DNA of 64,000 nucleotides, from positions 28,440 to 92,439 of the forward strand of contig NZ_JAAGLY010000031.1 of NCBI RefSeq assembly GCF_010548375.1, given 5' to 3'. The position numbers were made by a program, and so were the translations under genes. The notes under the pieces are model-generated. The model was not told the origin of the DNA and searched no databases. It worked only from the letters and a program-made list of their open reading frames with translations. Below are positions 1-9,510 of the stretch, piece after piece. This DNA is from Streptomyces sp. SID13726. GTDB lineage: Bacteria > Actinomycetota > Actinomycetes > Streptomycetales > Streptomycetaceae. Positions within the stretch are counted from its first letter, which is position 1; every line of letters begins with the position of its first letter.

Positions 1-104
1 GCGCGGATGGTGCCGCTCTCGATCGTGCTACGGGTGGTGAACGACGCGCCACAGGTGCAGCTGACCTGCGTCTCGACGTACTCGGGGTGGATGTCGCGCT
101 TCAA
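1..104 (-). CDS. rpmE: 50S ribosomal protein L31 (5' part only)
   Basis: Component of the large ribosomal subunit. Only the first 34 codons lie in the window; the gene runs off the left edge. The translation begins LKRDIHPEYVETQVSCTCGA, the L31 N-terminus, and the CTC cysteine pair suggests the zinc-binding form. The start is TTG at 104, supported by an AGGAG Shine-Dalgarno near 110-115 on the minus strand. It lies downstream of the LCP gene on the same strand, 151 bp away, and probably has its own promoter in that gap. Confidence 0.93.
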   Translation of the reverse strand, partial: MKRDIHPEYVETQVSCTCGASFTTRSTIESGTIR

Positions 105-201
105 GGTGTCTCCTAGTTTCGGGAGGGCACCGGGTCGCCGTCCGCGGGCTGCGGGGGCGTGAACCGGGGCCGACGTACCAGTCTGCCAGGACTGGCCGCA
201 T

Positions 202-217
202 CCCCCAAAACGGGGGG
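202..217 (-). terminator. small G/C hairpin after the LCP gene
   Basis: CCCCC, a 5-nt A-rich loop, then GGGGG, 40-55 bp past the LCP stop codon. On the minus strand the loop reads GTTTT. The stem is short and has no U tract, so it is only a weak terminator candidate. Confidence 0.3.
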
Positions 218-255
218 TCGCCCCGATCTATTCCCGGACCGCGGCGGACGGTCCG

Positions 256-1362
256 CTACGACGTGACGACACCCTTGGCCTGGCCCGTCGCCGTGCCCTC
301 GGTGGCCGACCTCGGGATCGCCCGGTCGTTCTCCAGGGCCGTCCAGACCTGCTTGGCCTTGGCCTCCTCGACGATCACGCGGTTGGGGTCGGCGGGGTCG
401 TACTGGACCGGCATGGTGACCATGGTCATGTTCTTGGAGCCGATCCCCTTCAGGCCGTTCGCGAAGGACATCAGCTTGTTGACGGAGCCGAGGTCGGAGT
501 CGGTGGTGACCGTCTTCGTCGCGGTGTCGGCGAGGTCGTACAGCTTCTTCGGGCTGGTGAAGACGCCGACGTCCTTGATCTGCTCGACCAGGGCCTTGAT
601 GAACGCCTGCTGGAGCTGGATCCGGCCGAGGTCGGAGCCGTCGCCCACGCCGTGCCGGGTGCGGACCAGGCCGAGCGCCTGCTTGCCGGTGAGGGTGTGG
701 GTGCCGGCCTTCAGGTCGAGGTGGCTCTCGGCGTCCTCGATGTTCTTCGTGGTGGTGACCGGGACCCCGCCGAGCTCGTCGATGAGCTTCTGGAAGCCGG
801 AGAAGTCGACCTCCAGGTAGTGGTCCATGCGGATGCCGGTCATGGACTCGACCGTCTTCACCGCGCAGGCCGCGCCGCCGGTCGTGTACGCCGAGTTGAA
901 CATCACGTTCGTCGCCGCGTCGTGCGTCTCGCCGTCGGTGCCGGTGCACTCGGGGCGGTCGATGAGGGTGTCCCGGGGTATGGAGACCACGCTGGCCTTC
1001 TTGTGGCCCTCGTAGACGTGCACGACCATCGCGGTGTCGGAGCGGGCGCTGCCGTCGTCGGTGCCGCCGCCGAGCTTCTTGTTGGAGCCGGAGCGGCTGT
1101 CCGAGCCCAGCACGAGGATGTTCTCGGAGCCGTTGTCGACCTTGGTGGGCCGGGCGCTGCCGAGGGCCTGGTCGATGTCGACGCTCTTGATGTTGCCGTT
1201 GAGCTTGAAGTACAGGTAGCCGGCCCCGGTGCCGCCCAGCACCACGATCCCCGCGGCGACCCAGGCCGTGACGAGCAGGCCCTTGCGTCCCTTGCTGCGG
1301 GGTTTACGACGACGTCCCTTGCCGCCCGGTGTTCCGGGTTCCGGCGTGCTCTCGGCTGACAT
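256..1362 (-). CDS. LytR-CpsA-Psr (LCP) family cell-wall glycopolymer transferase
   Basis: 368 aa. LCP enzymes transfer polyprenyl-phosphate-linked anionic polymers to peptidoglycan on the outer face of the membrane. Residues 13-28 are a basic cytoplasmic tail, about 29-51 one transmembrane helix, and the LCP domain follows: NILVLGSDSR (81-90), SDTAMVV (108-114), SIPRDTL (127-133) and the arginine-rich RTRHGVGDGSDLGRIQ (234-249), which holds the conserved Arg and Asp residues. The ATG is preceded by GAGGAG at good spacing. It sits between rpmE and a secreted protease, all on the minus strand. The LCP assignment is firm; the polymer is unknown. Confidence 0.92.
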   Translation of the reverse strand: MSAESTPEPGTPGGKGRRRKPRSKGRKGLLVTAWVAAGIVVLGGTGAGYLYFKLNGNIKSVDIDQALGSARPTKVDNGSENILVLGSDSRSGSNKKLGGGTDDGSARSDTAMVVHVYEGHKKASVVSIPRDTLIDRPECTGTDGETHDAATNVMFNSAYTTGGAACAVKTVESMTGIRMDHYLEVDFSGFQKLIDELGGVPVTTTKNIEDAESHLDLKAGTHTLTGKQALGLVRTRHGVGDGSDLGRIQLQQAFIKALVEQIKDVGVFTSPKKLYDLADTATKTVTTDSDLGSVNKLMSFANGLKGIGSKNMTMVTMPVQYDPADPNRVIVEEAKAKQVWTALENDRAIPRSATEGTATGQAKGVVTS

Positions 1363-1496
1363 GTGCTCCTCGCATCTCGTCCGGTCGGTTACCCCCTGTT
1401 TTCAGGGTCAGACGTGGTCACAAAAAGACCCGTACCGCTCCATGTTCGCTCCGCCTGGTCAGACGGCGAAACTCGAGAAAGGGTTGCACAACGCGC

Positions 1497-1525
1497 TGTG
1501 ACCACCACGTGAAGCGGTGGTCACA
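1497..1525. promoter_or_regulatory. perfect 10-bp inverted repeat between protease and LCP genes
   Basis: TGTGACCACC at 1497-1506 and GGTGGTCACA at 1516-1525 with a 9-nt loop. It lies 45-73 bp past the protease stop and 135-163 bp upstream of the LCP start, so it could end protease transcription or be an operator for the LCP gene. There is no U tract, which slightly favours an operator. Confidence 0.4.
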
Positions 1526-1569
1526 GCACGTCACCAGAACCTCAGGGCGAGCCTTGCTCACCAGCGGTT

Positions 1570-3369
1570 TCAGCCAAAGATGTCGTACTGCTGGAAACCG
1601 GTACCAACACTGACCCTTGTGGCAAAGATCTCGCTGGTCGCCTTGCCGGTGCCCTTGTACAGGTAGAGCGTGCCGCCCGGGGTGCGGGCCAGCAGGTCGG
1701 CGCGGCCGTCGCCGGTGATGTCGCCGACGGTGTCGAAGACGTTGTAGCCGGTCCAGGCCTTGCGCACCTTGATCCGCGCGGTGAAGGCACCCGTGCCGGA
1801 CTTGCCGACGCCCTTGTACAGGTAGAGGTCGCCGTTGCTCTTGGCGCGGGCCAGCAGGTCCGCCCGGCCGTCGCCGTTGAAGTCGCCGTGCCCGAGGAGC
1901 TGGTTGTACTGGTTCCAGCCGGAGCCGACCTTCACCCGGGTCGCGAAGCTGCCGTCGCCCTTGCCCGGGTAGATCCACAGGACGCCCGCGGAGTCGACGG
2001 AGAGCAGGTCCGGCTTGTAGTCGCCGGTGACGTCCCCGGGGGTGACGATCCGGGTGCGGGTCTTCCAGTTGGTGAAGACCTTCTTCGGCGCGGCCCAGGT
2101 CCCGCTGGAGGGGACGTACCGCAGCCAGTAGATGTCACCGGTCGCGGAGACCCGGTACACGAAGTCCTGGAAGCCGTCCCGGTTCAGGTCGGTCTGCCGG
2201 ACCAGGTTGACGCCGTTCCAGTCGCCCCAGGACTGCCGGGCGCCGAGGGTGCTGCCCTTGGAGTCCAGCTCGTAGCCGACCTTGGTGGAGGACTTGCGCA
2301 CCCACAGGTCGGCCTTGTCGTCGAGGCTGAGGTTGGTGTCGTCGATGCGCGGATAGGCGGCGCCGACGTACTTGCTGACCTTGGTGAAGACGCTGTAGGC
2401 GCCCTTGGCCACGCAGTCCGTGACGTTCCAGGAGACGACACCGGCGATCCGGCCGTTCACGACGAGCGGTCCGCCGGAGTCGCCGCTGCAGATCGCGGTC
2501 GTACCGGAGTCGCTGCCGCTGGCGGGCTTGCCGGCGCAGACCATGTGCCCCTTGATGAACCAGTCGCCGTAGGCCGAGGCGCAGGTCGCGTCCGACTTGA
2601 CCGGCAGCGTGGCCGTCTTCAGGGCCTCGGAGATGTCGTCGCTGGTGGAGCTGGTGCGGCCCCAGCCGTAGACCTTGGCGCTGGTGTTGGTCGCGTACGA
2701 CGCGGTGTCCGTGGACGTCACCATGCGGATCGGGGTGGCCTTGACGGGGGCCGCCAGGGTCAGCACCGCGATGTCGTTGTCGATGGTGTCCGCGTTGTAC
2801 GACGGGTGGTACCACTGCCGCAGTACGGCCGTCGCGGTGCCGCCGTGCAGGTTGCCGTCGGCGGCGGGCAGCTGCGCGGTACCGGTGACCACGGCGCCGC
2901 CCTTGGCCCAGTCGGCGCCCTTGACGCAGTGCGCGGCGGTGAGGATCTTCGTGGGCGCGATGACGGCGCCGCCGCAGAAGAAGCCGGTGTCGTCGCTCTC
3001 GTCGGTGGTGCCGTGGTCGTCGGTGTACCAGAGCTGGGCCATCCAGGGCGCCGAGGAGATGGTGGTCGTCGAGCCGCCGATGACCATCGGCGAGATGCCG
3101 CTGTCGACGGTGGCGCTGCTCGCCGCCGACGTCGACGGCCTGGTCACCGTCCCGGAGCCGTCGTCGGTCGCCATGGCGGCCACGACCCGCTTCTCCAGTT
3201 CGGCCCGCGAGGGCGCCTTCGCGGCGGTCCTCTTCGGCGCCTTCGGCTCGGGCGCGACGGTGGCGGCGTTCGCCGACGTGGCCAGCAGCGCGGCGGCCAC
3301 GGCGACGGGCAGCGCGATCCGGACCCGGCGTCTGTAGCGCCCGGCACCTCCGGACATGGGTATGCCCAT
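1570..3369 (-). CDS. secreted trypsin-like serine protease with C-terminal FG-GAP/VCBS repeats
   Basis: 599 aa, exported. A signal peptide (RRR then a hydrophobic stretch, residues 12-36) is followed by a propeptide and an S1 domain starting near VIGG (96-99). The triad is His147 (LTAAHC), Asp199 (DNDIAVL) and Ser298 (CSGDSGGP), all intact. Residues about 345-599 hold four or five repeats of the type D-N-G-D-G-x-x-D-L, such as GDFNGDGRADLLAR, typical of calcium-binding FG-GAP propellers. The first ATG is used because AGGGGG lies 6 nt before it. Monocistronic, between the LCP gene and rho. The family is clear; the substrate is unknown. Confidence 0.93.
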   Translation of the reverse strand: MGIPMSGGAGRYRRRVRIALPVAVAAALLATSANAATVAPEPKAPKRTAAKAPSRAELEKRVVAAMATDDGSGTVTRPSTSAASSATVDSGISPMVIGGSTTTISSAPWMAQLWYTDDHGTTDESDDTGFFCGGAVIAPTKILTAAHCVKGADWAKGGAVVTGTAQLPAADGNLHGGTATAVLRQWYHPSYNADTIDNDIAVLTLAAPVKATPIRMVTSTDTASYATNTSAKVYGWGRTSSTSDDISEALKTATLPVKSDATCASAYGDWFIKGHMVCAGKPASGSDSGTTAICSGDSGGPLVVNGRIAGVVSWNVTDCVAKGAYSVFTKVSKYVGAAYPRIDDTNLSLDDKADLWVRKSSTKVGYELDSKGSTLGARQSWGDWNGVNLVRQTDLNRDGFQDFVYRVSATGDIYWLRYVPSSGTWAAPKKVFTNWKTRTRIVTPGDVTGDYKPDLLSVDSAGVLWIYPGKGDGSFATRVKVGSGWNQYNQLLGHGDFNGDGRADLLARAKSNGDLYLYKGVGKSGTGAFTARIKVRKAWTGYNVFDTVGDITGDGRADLLARTPGGTLYLYKGTGKATSEIFATRVSVGTGFQQYDIFG

Positions 3370-3440
3370 GCAAGTCCCCCCTAGGGATATGAAGTTCAGA
3401 GGATCGAAAATTCAACCGAAGAGCGTGATCGTAAACCAAA

Positions 3441-3475
3441 AAGAGCCGCCCCCTGACAAACAGGGGGCGGCTCTT
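3441..3475 (-). terminator. rho intrinsic terminator
   Basis: Perfect 15-bp stem (3441-3455 with 3461-3475) and a 5-nt loop. On the minus strand it is followed by TTTTT. It begins 15 nt past the rho stop codon, a classic factor-independent terminator. Confidence 0.9.
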
Positions 3476-3490
3476 CCAAAAGGGTCCGGC

Positions 3491-5551
3491 TCAGTCGCCG
3501 TTGCCCGGCGTCGGCGTCGTCTTCTGGATCTGCATCAGGAATTCGGCGTTCGACTTCGTCTGCTTCATCTTGTCGAGGAGCAGTTCCACCGCCTGCTGCT
3601 GGTCGAGGGCGTGCAGCACCCGGCGCAGCTTCCATACGATGGCCAGCTCGTCGGGGGCGAGCAGGATCTCTTCCTTACGGGTGCCGGACGCGTCGACGTC
3701 CACCGCCGGGAAGATCCGCTTGTCCGCGAGCTTCCGGTCGAGCTTGAGCTCGGCGTTGCCCGTGCCCTTGAACTCCTCGAAGATGACCTCGTCCATGCGG
3801 GACCCGGTGTCGACGAGCGCGGTGGCGAGGATGGTCAGCGAGCCGCCGTCCTCGATGTTGCGCGCGGCACCGAAGAAGCGCTTGGGCGGGTACAGGGCCG
3901 TCGAGTCGACACCACCGGAGAGGATGCGGCCGGAGGCGGGGGCGGCGAGGTTGTAGGCACGGCCCAGACGCGTGATCGAGTCGAGCAGGACGACCACGTC
4001 GTGGCCCAGCTCCACCAGCCGCTTGGCGCGCTCGATGGCGAGCTCGGCGACCGTGGTGTGGTCCTCGGCCGGGCGGTCGAAGGTCGAGGAGATGACCTCG
4101 CCCTTGACCGACCGCTGCATGTCGGTGACCTCTTCCGGACGCTCGTCGACCAGGACGACCATCAGGTGGCACTCGGGGTTGTTGTGCGTGATCGCGTTGG
4201 CGATGGCCTGCATGATCATGGTCTTGCCGGTCTTCGGCGGGGCCACGATCAGACCGCGCTGGCCCTTGCCGATCGGCGACACGAGGTCGATGATCCGGGT
4301 GGTCAGCACGCCCGGGTCGGTCTCCAGACGGAGCCGGTCCTGCGGGTACAGCGGGGTCAGCTTGTTGAACTCCGGGCGGCCACGGCCGTGTTCGGGCGCC
4401 ATGCCGTTGACGGAGTCGAGCCGGACCAGCGCGTTGAACTTCTCGCGCCGCTCGCCTTCCTTGGGCTGGCGGACCGCGCCGGTGACGTGGTCGCCCTTGC
4501 GCAGGCCGTTCTTGCGGACCTGGGCGAGGGAGACGTACACGTCGTTCGGCCCGGGCAGGTAGCCCGAGGTACGGATGAAGGCGTAGTTGTCGAGGATGTC
4601 GAGGATGCCCGCGACCGGGATCAGGACGTCGTCCTCGTTGATCTGCGGCTCGCTGCTGCCACCGATCTCGTCGCGGCCGCGACGGCCCCGGCGGTCCCGG
4701 TAACGGCCCCGGCGGCCGCGGCGGCCACCCTCGAAGTCGTCGTCGTCCTGCGGGCCGTTGTCGCGCTGCTGACGGTCCTGGCGGTCCGGACGGCCGCCGC
4801 CCTGCTGCTGGTTCTGCTGCTGGCGCTGACCGCCCTGGCCCTGCTGGTCGTCGCTCTTGCGGCGGTCCCCGCGCTCGCCCCGCTCGCCGCGCTCCCCGCG
4901 GTCACGGCCGCGGTCACGGCGGTCGCGGCGGCCACGGCCCTCGCCGTCACCGGCGTCGCCCTGCGGCTGCTGCGCCTGTGCGGGCGTCTCGGCCCTGGCC
5001 TCGCTCTTGGCCTCGGCCACGACGGTCTCGGGGCTGCCCGCGGGGGTGCCGGCCTCGGCGGTCGCGCGCCGACGGCGGCGCTCGGCCGGGGCGTCCTCTC
5101 CCCCACGCTCGGCCTCGCTCGCGCGGGAGGGGCCCCCGGCCGGCTGACCGGGGATCTCGATCTGCTGCTGCGCGACGGCCTTCTCGGCCTGCTCGGCGGG
5201 GGCCTCGGCCTTCGCGTCCGCCTTCTTCTCCACGGCGTCGCCGGTGCGGGCCTTGGAGGTGGCGCGGCGCTTCGGCTTGGTCTCGGTGGCGCTCTCGGCC
5301 TTCGCCGGGGCCCCACCACCCGCCTGCGCCTCCTTGATGACCTCGATCAGCTGGCTCTTGCGCATACGCGCGGTGCCCCTGATACCGAGGCCGGATGCGA
5401 CCTGCTGCAGCTCGGCCAGCACCATGCCGTCGAGGCCGGTACCGCGGCGCCGCCGGGAGCCGGCACCGGTGGCAGGCGCGGAGGCGTCCGTGGAGGGCGC
5501 GGCAGCGGTCTCCTCGACACGTGCGCCCATCAGATCGGTGGTGTCGCTCAC
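3491..5551 (-). CDS. rho: transcription termination factor Rho
   Basis: 686 aa. RNA-dependent ATPase/helicase that ends transcription at Rho-dependent sites. Order: an N-terminal SAP-like helical domain (KSQLIEVIKEA), a long disordered Arg/Gly/Asp/Gln-rich insert (about 155-305) typical of actinobacterial Rho, the cold-shock-like RNA-binding domain (GILDILDNYAFIRTSGYLPG), then the hexameric ATPase with Walker A APPKTGKT near 437-444 and Walker B VVVLLDS near 518-524. I chose GTG at 5551 (VSDTTDLMGA) because that is the usual Streptomyces start and AAGGA precedes it; a longer frame reaches 5626. It has its own terminator, so it is probably monocistronic. Confidence 0.97.
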   Translation of the reverse strand: MSDTTDLMGARVEETAAAPSTDASAPATGAGSRRRRGTGLDGMVLAELQQVASGLGIRGTARMRKSQLIEVIKEAQAGGGAPAKAESATETKPKRRATSKARTGDAVEKKADAKAEAPAEQAEKAVAQQQIEIPGQPAGGPSRASEAERGGEDAPAERRRRRATAEAGTPAGSPETVVAEAKSEARAETPAQAQQPQGDAGDGEGRGRRDRRDRGRDRGERGERGERGDRRKSDDQQGQGGQRQQQNQQQGGGRPDRQDRQQRDNGPQDDDDFEGGRRGRRGRYRDRRGRRGRDEIGGSSEPQINEDDVLIPVAGILDILDNYAFIRTSGYLPGPNDVYVSLAQVRKNGLRKGDHVTGAVRQPKEGERREKFNALVRLDSVNGMAPEHGRGRPEFNKLTPLYPQDRLRLETDPGVLTTRIIDLVSPIGKGQRGLIVAPPKTGKTMIMQAIANAITHNNPECHLMVVLVDERPEEVTDMQRSVKGEVISSTFDRPAEDHTTVAELAIERAKRLVELGHDVVVLLDSITRLGRAYNLAAPASGRILSGGVDSTALYPPKRFFGAARNIEDGGSLTILATALVDTGSRMDEVIFEEFKGTGNAELKLDRKLADKRIFPAVDVDASGTRKEEILLAPDELAIVWKLRRVLHALDQQQAVELLLDKMKQTKSNAEFLMQIQKTTPTPGNGD

Positions 5552-5937
5552 GAAGGGTCCTTCCCTGGAGCGGACGTCGGCCTGTCTGGCTCGGCGACCG
5601 TTTGTGCTGTCCGACGTCGGTCCCATCCTTGTGGACCGTGCCGGGGCGGTGGTCCGCCTAAGCGGCGGAGGAATGTGGTGACGGCGCTTCCGAGAGCCGT
5701 GGCACTGAGTGTCCGTGTCACGTGGCTTGGTCGCACCGGTTCCGGAGCGTGCCCGGCAAGTCGCTCAGTGCTCGCGTACGAGGTACTGCCCATGTACGTC
5801 GTACGAAACACAGTGCGGCTTGGGAGGCTCCCGGAAGAATGTCTGTCCCGGACGGGGACACGAAGCACCTCGCCATGGTGGGGTCGGGTGCAGACTTGAG
5901 GTTAACACTACCGGATCCAACAAACATTCCCCCTCTC
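5552..5937. other. rho promoter/leader region
   Basis: About 390 bp without a gene between rho and thrB. It must hold the rho promoter. The stretch 5898-5935 is unusually A/T-rich for this genome and is the likeliest promoter site, but I cannot name -35/-10 boxes with confidence. No riboswitch fold recognised. Confidence 0.4.
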
Positions 5938-5961
5938 GAAATCCGGCACACGCCGGATTTC
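5938..5961 (-). terminator. hairpin closing the threonine gene cluster
   Basis: GAAATCCGGC (5938-5947), 4-nt loop, GCCGGATTTC (5952-5961): perfect 10-bp stem that overlaps the thrB stop codon. No U run follows, as is usual for Streptomyces terminators. Confidence 0.6.
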
Positions 5962-6889
5962 AGATGTCACTGGCCGCCGCGAGCGGCAGCACACTCGCCC
6001 CGTGGGCGTCGAGTTCCAGACGGTTGGCGGCCCAGCCCCCGCCCGCCAGATGGGCCACCTTGTCGGCGCTGTCCCCGTCGACGAGCGCGAGCACGGTGGG
6101 TCCCGCTCCTGAGATGACTGCCGGGACTCCGTCGGCCCGCAGCCGCTCCACCAGTGCGGCGCTCTCCGGCATGGCGGGAGCGCGGTACTCCTGGTGGAGA
6201 CGGTCCTCGGTGGCCGGCAGCAGCAGCTCGGGGCGCCTGGTGAGGGCCTCGACGAGCAGCGCGGCACGGCCCGCGTTGGCGGCGGCGTCGACGTGCGGCA
6301 CGGTGCGCGGGAGCAGTCCGCGCGCGGTCTCGGTCAGGACGGGTTTCCCGGGTACGAAAACCACCGGAACGATGGAATCGGCGGGCTCCAGCCTGATCGC
6401 CCGGGCGGCACCGGCCTCCATCCAGGCGACGGTGAACCCGCCGAGCAGACAAGGCGCCACGTTGTCGGGGTGGCCCTCGATCTCGGTGGCCAGCTCCAGC
6501 AGCGCGGTGTCGTCGAGCCGGGCCTCGCCGCCTATGGTCACGGCGCGCGCGGCGACGATGCCGGCGCAGATGGCGGCGGAGGAGGAGCCGAGGCCCCGGC
6601 CGTGCGGGATGCGGTTGGCGCAGACGATCTCCAGTCCGCGCGGCTGGCCGCCCAGCAGATCGAAGGCGGTGCGCAGGGATCGTACGAGAAGGTGGTTCTC
6701 GTCACGCGGGAGCGTCTCGTTCCCCTCCCCCGCGATGTCGATGTTCAGCCCGGAGTCGGCCACCCGGACGACCACGTCGTCGTAGAGCCCCAGCGAGAGG
6801 CCCAGGGCGTCGAAGCCCGGGCCGAGGTTGGCGCTGGTGGCGGGGACGCGCACCCGGACGGCGGCGGCGCGGAAGGCGGGACCGGCCAT
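5960..6889 (-). CDS. thrB: homoserine kinase
   Basis: 309 aa. Phosphorylates L-homoserine with ATP to O-phosphohomoserine, the step before threonine synthase; cytoplasmic. GHMP kinase fold: N-terminal VPATSANLGPGFD, the ATP-binding loop PHGRGLGSSSAA, and the C-terminal motif SGAGPTVLAL. Start ATG at 6889 gives MAGPAFRAAAVRV; AAGGAG lies 12 nt upstream, a little far, and an in-frame upstream extension exists but lacks family similarity. It follows thrC after a 263-bp gap, so it may have its own promoter as well as read-through from hom-thrC. Confidence 0.95.
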   Translation of the reverse strand: MAGPAFRAAAVRVRVPATSANLGPGFDALGLSLGLYDDVVVRVADSGLNIDIAGEGNETLPRDENHLLVRSLRTAFDLLGGQPRGLEIVCANRIPHGRGLGSSSAAICAGIVAARAVTIGGEARLDDTALLELATEIEGHPDNVAPCLLGGFTVAWMEAGAARAIRLEPADSIVPVVFVPGKPVLTETARGLLPRTVPHVDAAANAGRAALLVEALTRRPELLLPATEDRLHQEYRAPAMPESAALVERLRADGVPAVISGAGPTVLALVDGDSADKVAHLAGGGWAANRLELDAHGASVLPLAAASDI

Positions 6890-7152
6890 CTCTCGATGAC
6901 TCTCCTTGAGCTGCGTGATTGTCGAATGACATTCGATGACGTACGAGGACCCCTGGCCCTTCAGGCCACGGAGACGACGCGGCACCGTCCATACGACTCC
7001 GGTCGGAGGCATATGCAGCGGGCGGGTTCGGTACAGCCTATCGAAGGAAGGTTCTGTGGCGACATAGGGCGCACAGGAGGCGCACGATGCGTGTCGTAAG
7101 CCCCCTGTGCACCCCTTACCGGGATCCCCCGGCCGGAGTCGCTGATTCCGTG

Positions 7153-8211
7153 TCAGGCGAGGCCGAGGCGCTCGGCCGCCGTCGCCGCGTCGACCGGGAC
7201 GGTGACCGGCTGCGGGGCGCCCGCGACCGCCCAGTCCGGGTCCTTGAGGCCGTTGCCGGTGACCGTGCACACGATCTTCTGGCCCGGGTCGACCTTGCCC
7301 TGCTCGGCCGCCTTCAGCAGACCGGCCACCGACGCGGCCGAGGCGGGCTCCACGAAGACACCCTCCTGGGAGGCCAACAGCCGGTAGGCGCGCAGGATCT
7401 CACGGTCCGTCACCTCGTCGATGAACCCGCCGGACTCCTCCTTCGCCGCGAGGGCGTACTGCCAGGAGGCAGGGTTGCCGATGCGGATCGCGGTCGCGAT
7501 GGTCGAGGGGTCCTTGACGACCTCGCCGCGCACGATCGGGGCGCTGCCGGAGGCCTGGAAGCCCCACATCCGGGGCGTCCTGGAGGCGGTGCCGTCGGCG
7601 GCGTACTCCTTGTAGCCCTTCCAGTACGCCGTGATGTTGCCGGCGTTGCCGACCGGCAGGACGTGGATGTCGGGCGCGTCGCCGAGCATGTCCACGATCT
7701 CGAACGAGGCGGTCTTCTGGCCCTCGATGCGCACCGGGTTGACCGAATTGACCAGCGCCACCGGGTAGTTGTCGCTCAGCGCGCGGGCCAGGGTGAGGCA
7801 GTCGTCGAAGTTGCCGTCGACCTGGAGGATCTTCGCGCCGTGCACGAGGGCCTGGCCCATCTTGCCGATCGCGATCTTGCCCTGCGGGACGAGGACGGCG
7901 CAGACCATGCCCGCGCGCACCGCGTAGGCGGCGGCGGAGGCCGAGGTGTTGCCGGTGGAGGCGCAGATGACCGCCTTCGCGCCCTCCTCCTTGGCCCGCG
8001 TGATCGCCATGGTCATACCGCGGTCCTTGAAGGACCCGGTGGGGTTGGCGCCCTCCACCTTGAGGTGGACCTCGCACCCGGTGCGCTCGGAGAGCACCTG
8101 CGCGGGCACGAGGGGCGTGCCGCCCTCGCGGAGCGTCACGACCGGCGTGGTGTCGGAGACGGGCAGCCGGTCCCGGTACTCCTCGATGATTCCGCGCCAC
8201 TGGTGGGTCAT
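7153..8211 (-). CDS. thrC: threonine synthase
   Basis: 352 aa. PLP enzyme turning O-phosphohomoserine into L-threonine and phosphate; last step of the threonine branch. Fold-type II signature GANPTGSFKDRGM, with Lys62 as the PLP Schiff-base lysine, the phosphate-binding CASTGNTSAS and a glycine-rich PVGNAGNITAYW. The length fits the short bacterial class. The start ATG is 6 nt from the hom stop, so the two are co-transcribed and perhaps translationally coupled. Confidence 0.97.
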   Translation of the reverse strand: MTHQWRGIIEEYRDRLPVSDTTPVVTLREGGTPLVPAQVLSERTGCEVHLKVEGANPTGSFKDRGMTMAITRAKEEGAKAVICASTGNTSASAAAYAVRAGMVCAVLVPQGKIAIGKMGQALVHGAKILQVDGNFDDCLTLARALSDNYPVALVNSVNPVRIEGQKTASFEIVDMLGDAPDIHVLPVGNAGNITAYWKGYKEYAADGTASRTPRMWGFQASGSAPIVRGEVVKDPSTIATAIRIGNPASWQYALAAKEESGGFIDEVTDREILRAYRLLASQEGVFVEPASAASVAGLLKAAEQGKVDPGQKIVCTVTGNGLKDPDWAVAGAPQPVTVPVDAATAAERLGLA

Positions 8212-8217
8212 TGCTCG

Positions 8218-9510
8218 TTACTCTCCTTCAACCCGCATGATGCTGGCGACACCCCGCACGGTGTCGAGCTTGCGCAACGCCTCGACCGTGCCGTTCAGAG
8301 CGGCGTCGGACGCGCGGTGCGTGACGACGACGAGGGACGCCTCGCCGTCCTTCCCCTGCTGCCGAACGGTATCGATCGACACCCCGTGCTCGGCGAACAC
8401 GGTGGCCACCTGGGCGAGAACACCCGGTTTGTCGGCCACGTCCAGGCTGATGTGGTAGCGCGTGACGACCTCGCCCATGCCCTCCACGGGCAGCGCGGCG
8501 TACGCGGACTCGCCGGGGCCTGTCATGCCGCTGAGCCGGTGGCGGCAGACGGCGACGAGGTCGCCGAGGACGGCGGAGGCGGTCGGGGCGCCGCCCGCGC
8601 CCGGGCCGTAGAACATCAGCTGTCCGGAGGCGTCGGACTCGACGAACACGGCGTTGTACGCGCCGCGCACGGAGGCCAGCGGGTGGCTGAGCGGGATCAT
8701 CGCGGGGTGGACGCGCGCGGTGACGGACTGCCCGTCCTCGGCCCGCTCGCAGATGGCGAGCAGCTTGATGGTGCAGCCCATGTTCTTCGCGGAGGCGAAG
8801 TCGGCGGCGGTGACCTCGGTCATGCCCTCGCGGTAGACGTCGTCGAGGCGCACCCGCGAGTGGAAGGCGATCCCGGCGAGGATGGCGGCCTTGGCGGCGG
8901 CGTCGAACCCCTCGACGTCGGCGGTCGGGTCGGCCTCGGCGTACCCCAGGGCGGTGGCCTCGTCGAGGGCCTCCTGGTAGCCGGCCCCCGTGCTGTCCAT
9001 CTTGTCGAGGATGAAGTTGGTGGTGCCGTTGACGATCCCGAGCACCCGGTTGACCTTGTCGCCGGCGAGGGACTCGCGCAGCGGGCGGATCAGCGGGATC
9101 GCTCCGGCGACGGCGGCCTCGTAGTAGAGGTCCTTGCCGTGCTGCTGGGCGGCGGCATGGAGCGCGGCACCGTCCTGGGCGAGCAGCGCCTTGTTGGCGG
9201 AGACGACGGAGGCGCCGTGCTCGAAGGCGGTGGTGATGAGGGAGCGGGCGGGCTCGATGCCGCCGATCACCTCGACGACCACGTCGATGTCCCCGCGCTT
9301 GACGAGGGCGGTGGCGTCGGTGGTGACGAGGGACGGGTCGATGCCCTCACGGACCCGGTCGGGCCGTCGTACGGCCACGCCCGCGAGCTCCACCGGAGCG
9401 CCGATCCGGGCGGCGAGGTCGTCGGCGTGCGTCGTCATGATGCGCGCCACCTCTGAGCCGACCACTCCACAGCCCAGCAGCGCCACCTTCAGCGGACGCG
9501 TACGCATCAT
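8218..9510 (-). CDS. hom: homoserine dehydrogenase
   Basis: 430 aa. Reduces aspartate semialdehyde to homoserine with NAD(P)H, the branch point to threonine, methionine and isoleucine. N-terminal Rossmann motif LLGCGVVGSEVA, the catalytic core with NGTTNFIL and GYAEADPTADVEGFDAA, and a C-terminal ACT domain (about 345-430, beginning HISLDVADKPGVLAQVA) that usually binds threonine for feedback control. I start at ATG 9510 (MMRTRPLKV), with GAGG upstream; in-frame ATGs at 9528 and 9558 are possible. First gene of hom-thrC, 145 bp after lysA. Confidence 0.96.
   Translation of the reverse strand: MMRTRPLKVALLGCGVVGSEVARIMTTHADDLAARIGAPVELAGVAVRRPDRVREGIDPSLVTTDATALVKRGDIDVVVEVIGGIEPARSLITTAFEHGASVVSANKALLAQDGAALHAAAQQHGKDLYYEAAVAGAIPLIRPLRESLAGDKVNRVLGIVNGTTNFILDKMDSTGAGYQEALDEATALGYAEADPTADVEGFDAAAKAAILAGIAFHSRVRLDDVYREGMTEVTAADFASAKNMGCTIKLLAICERAEDGQSVTARVHPAMIPLSHPLASVRGAYNAVFVESDASGQLMFYGPGAGGAPTASAVLGDLVAVCRHRLSGMTGPGESAYAALPVEGMGEVVTRYHISLDVADKPGVLAQVATVFAEHGVSIDTVRQQGKDGEASLVVVTHRASDAALNGTVEALRKLDTVRGVASIMRVEGE

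Noticed and set aside
3356..5899. Long open frame opposite rho
   Set aside because: Ala/Leu/Arg-biased translation without motifs, exactly antisense to a certain rho gene; a product of high G+C.
7087..9456. 789-codon open frame opposite thrC and hom
   Set aside because: Antisense of two certain genes, no ribosome-binding site and no family similarity.
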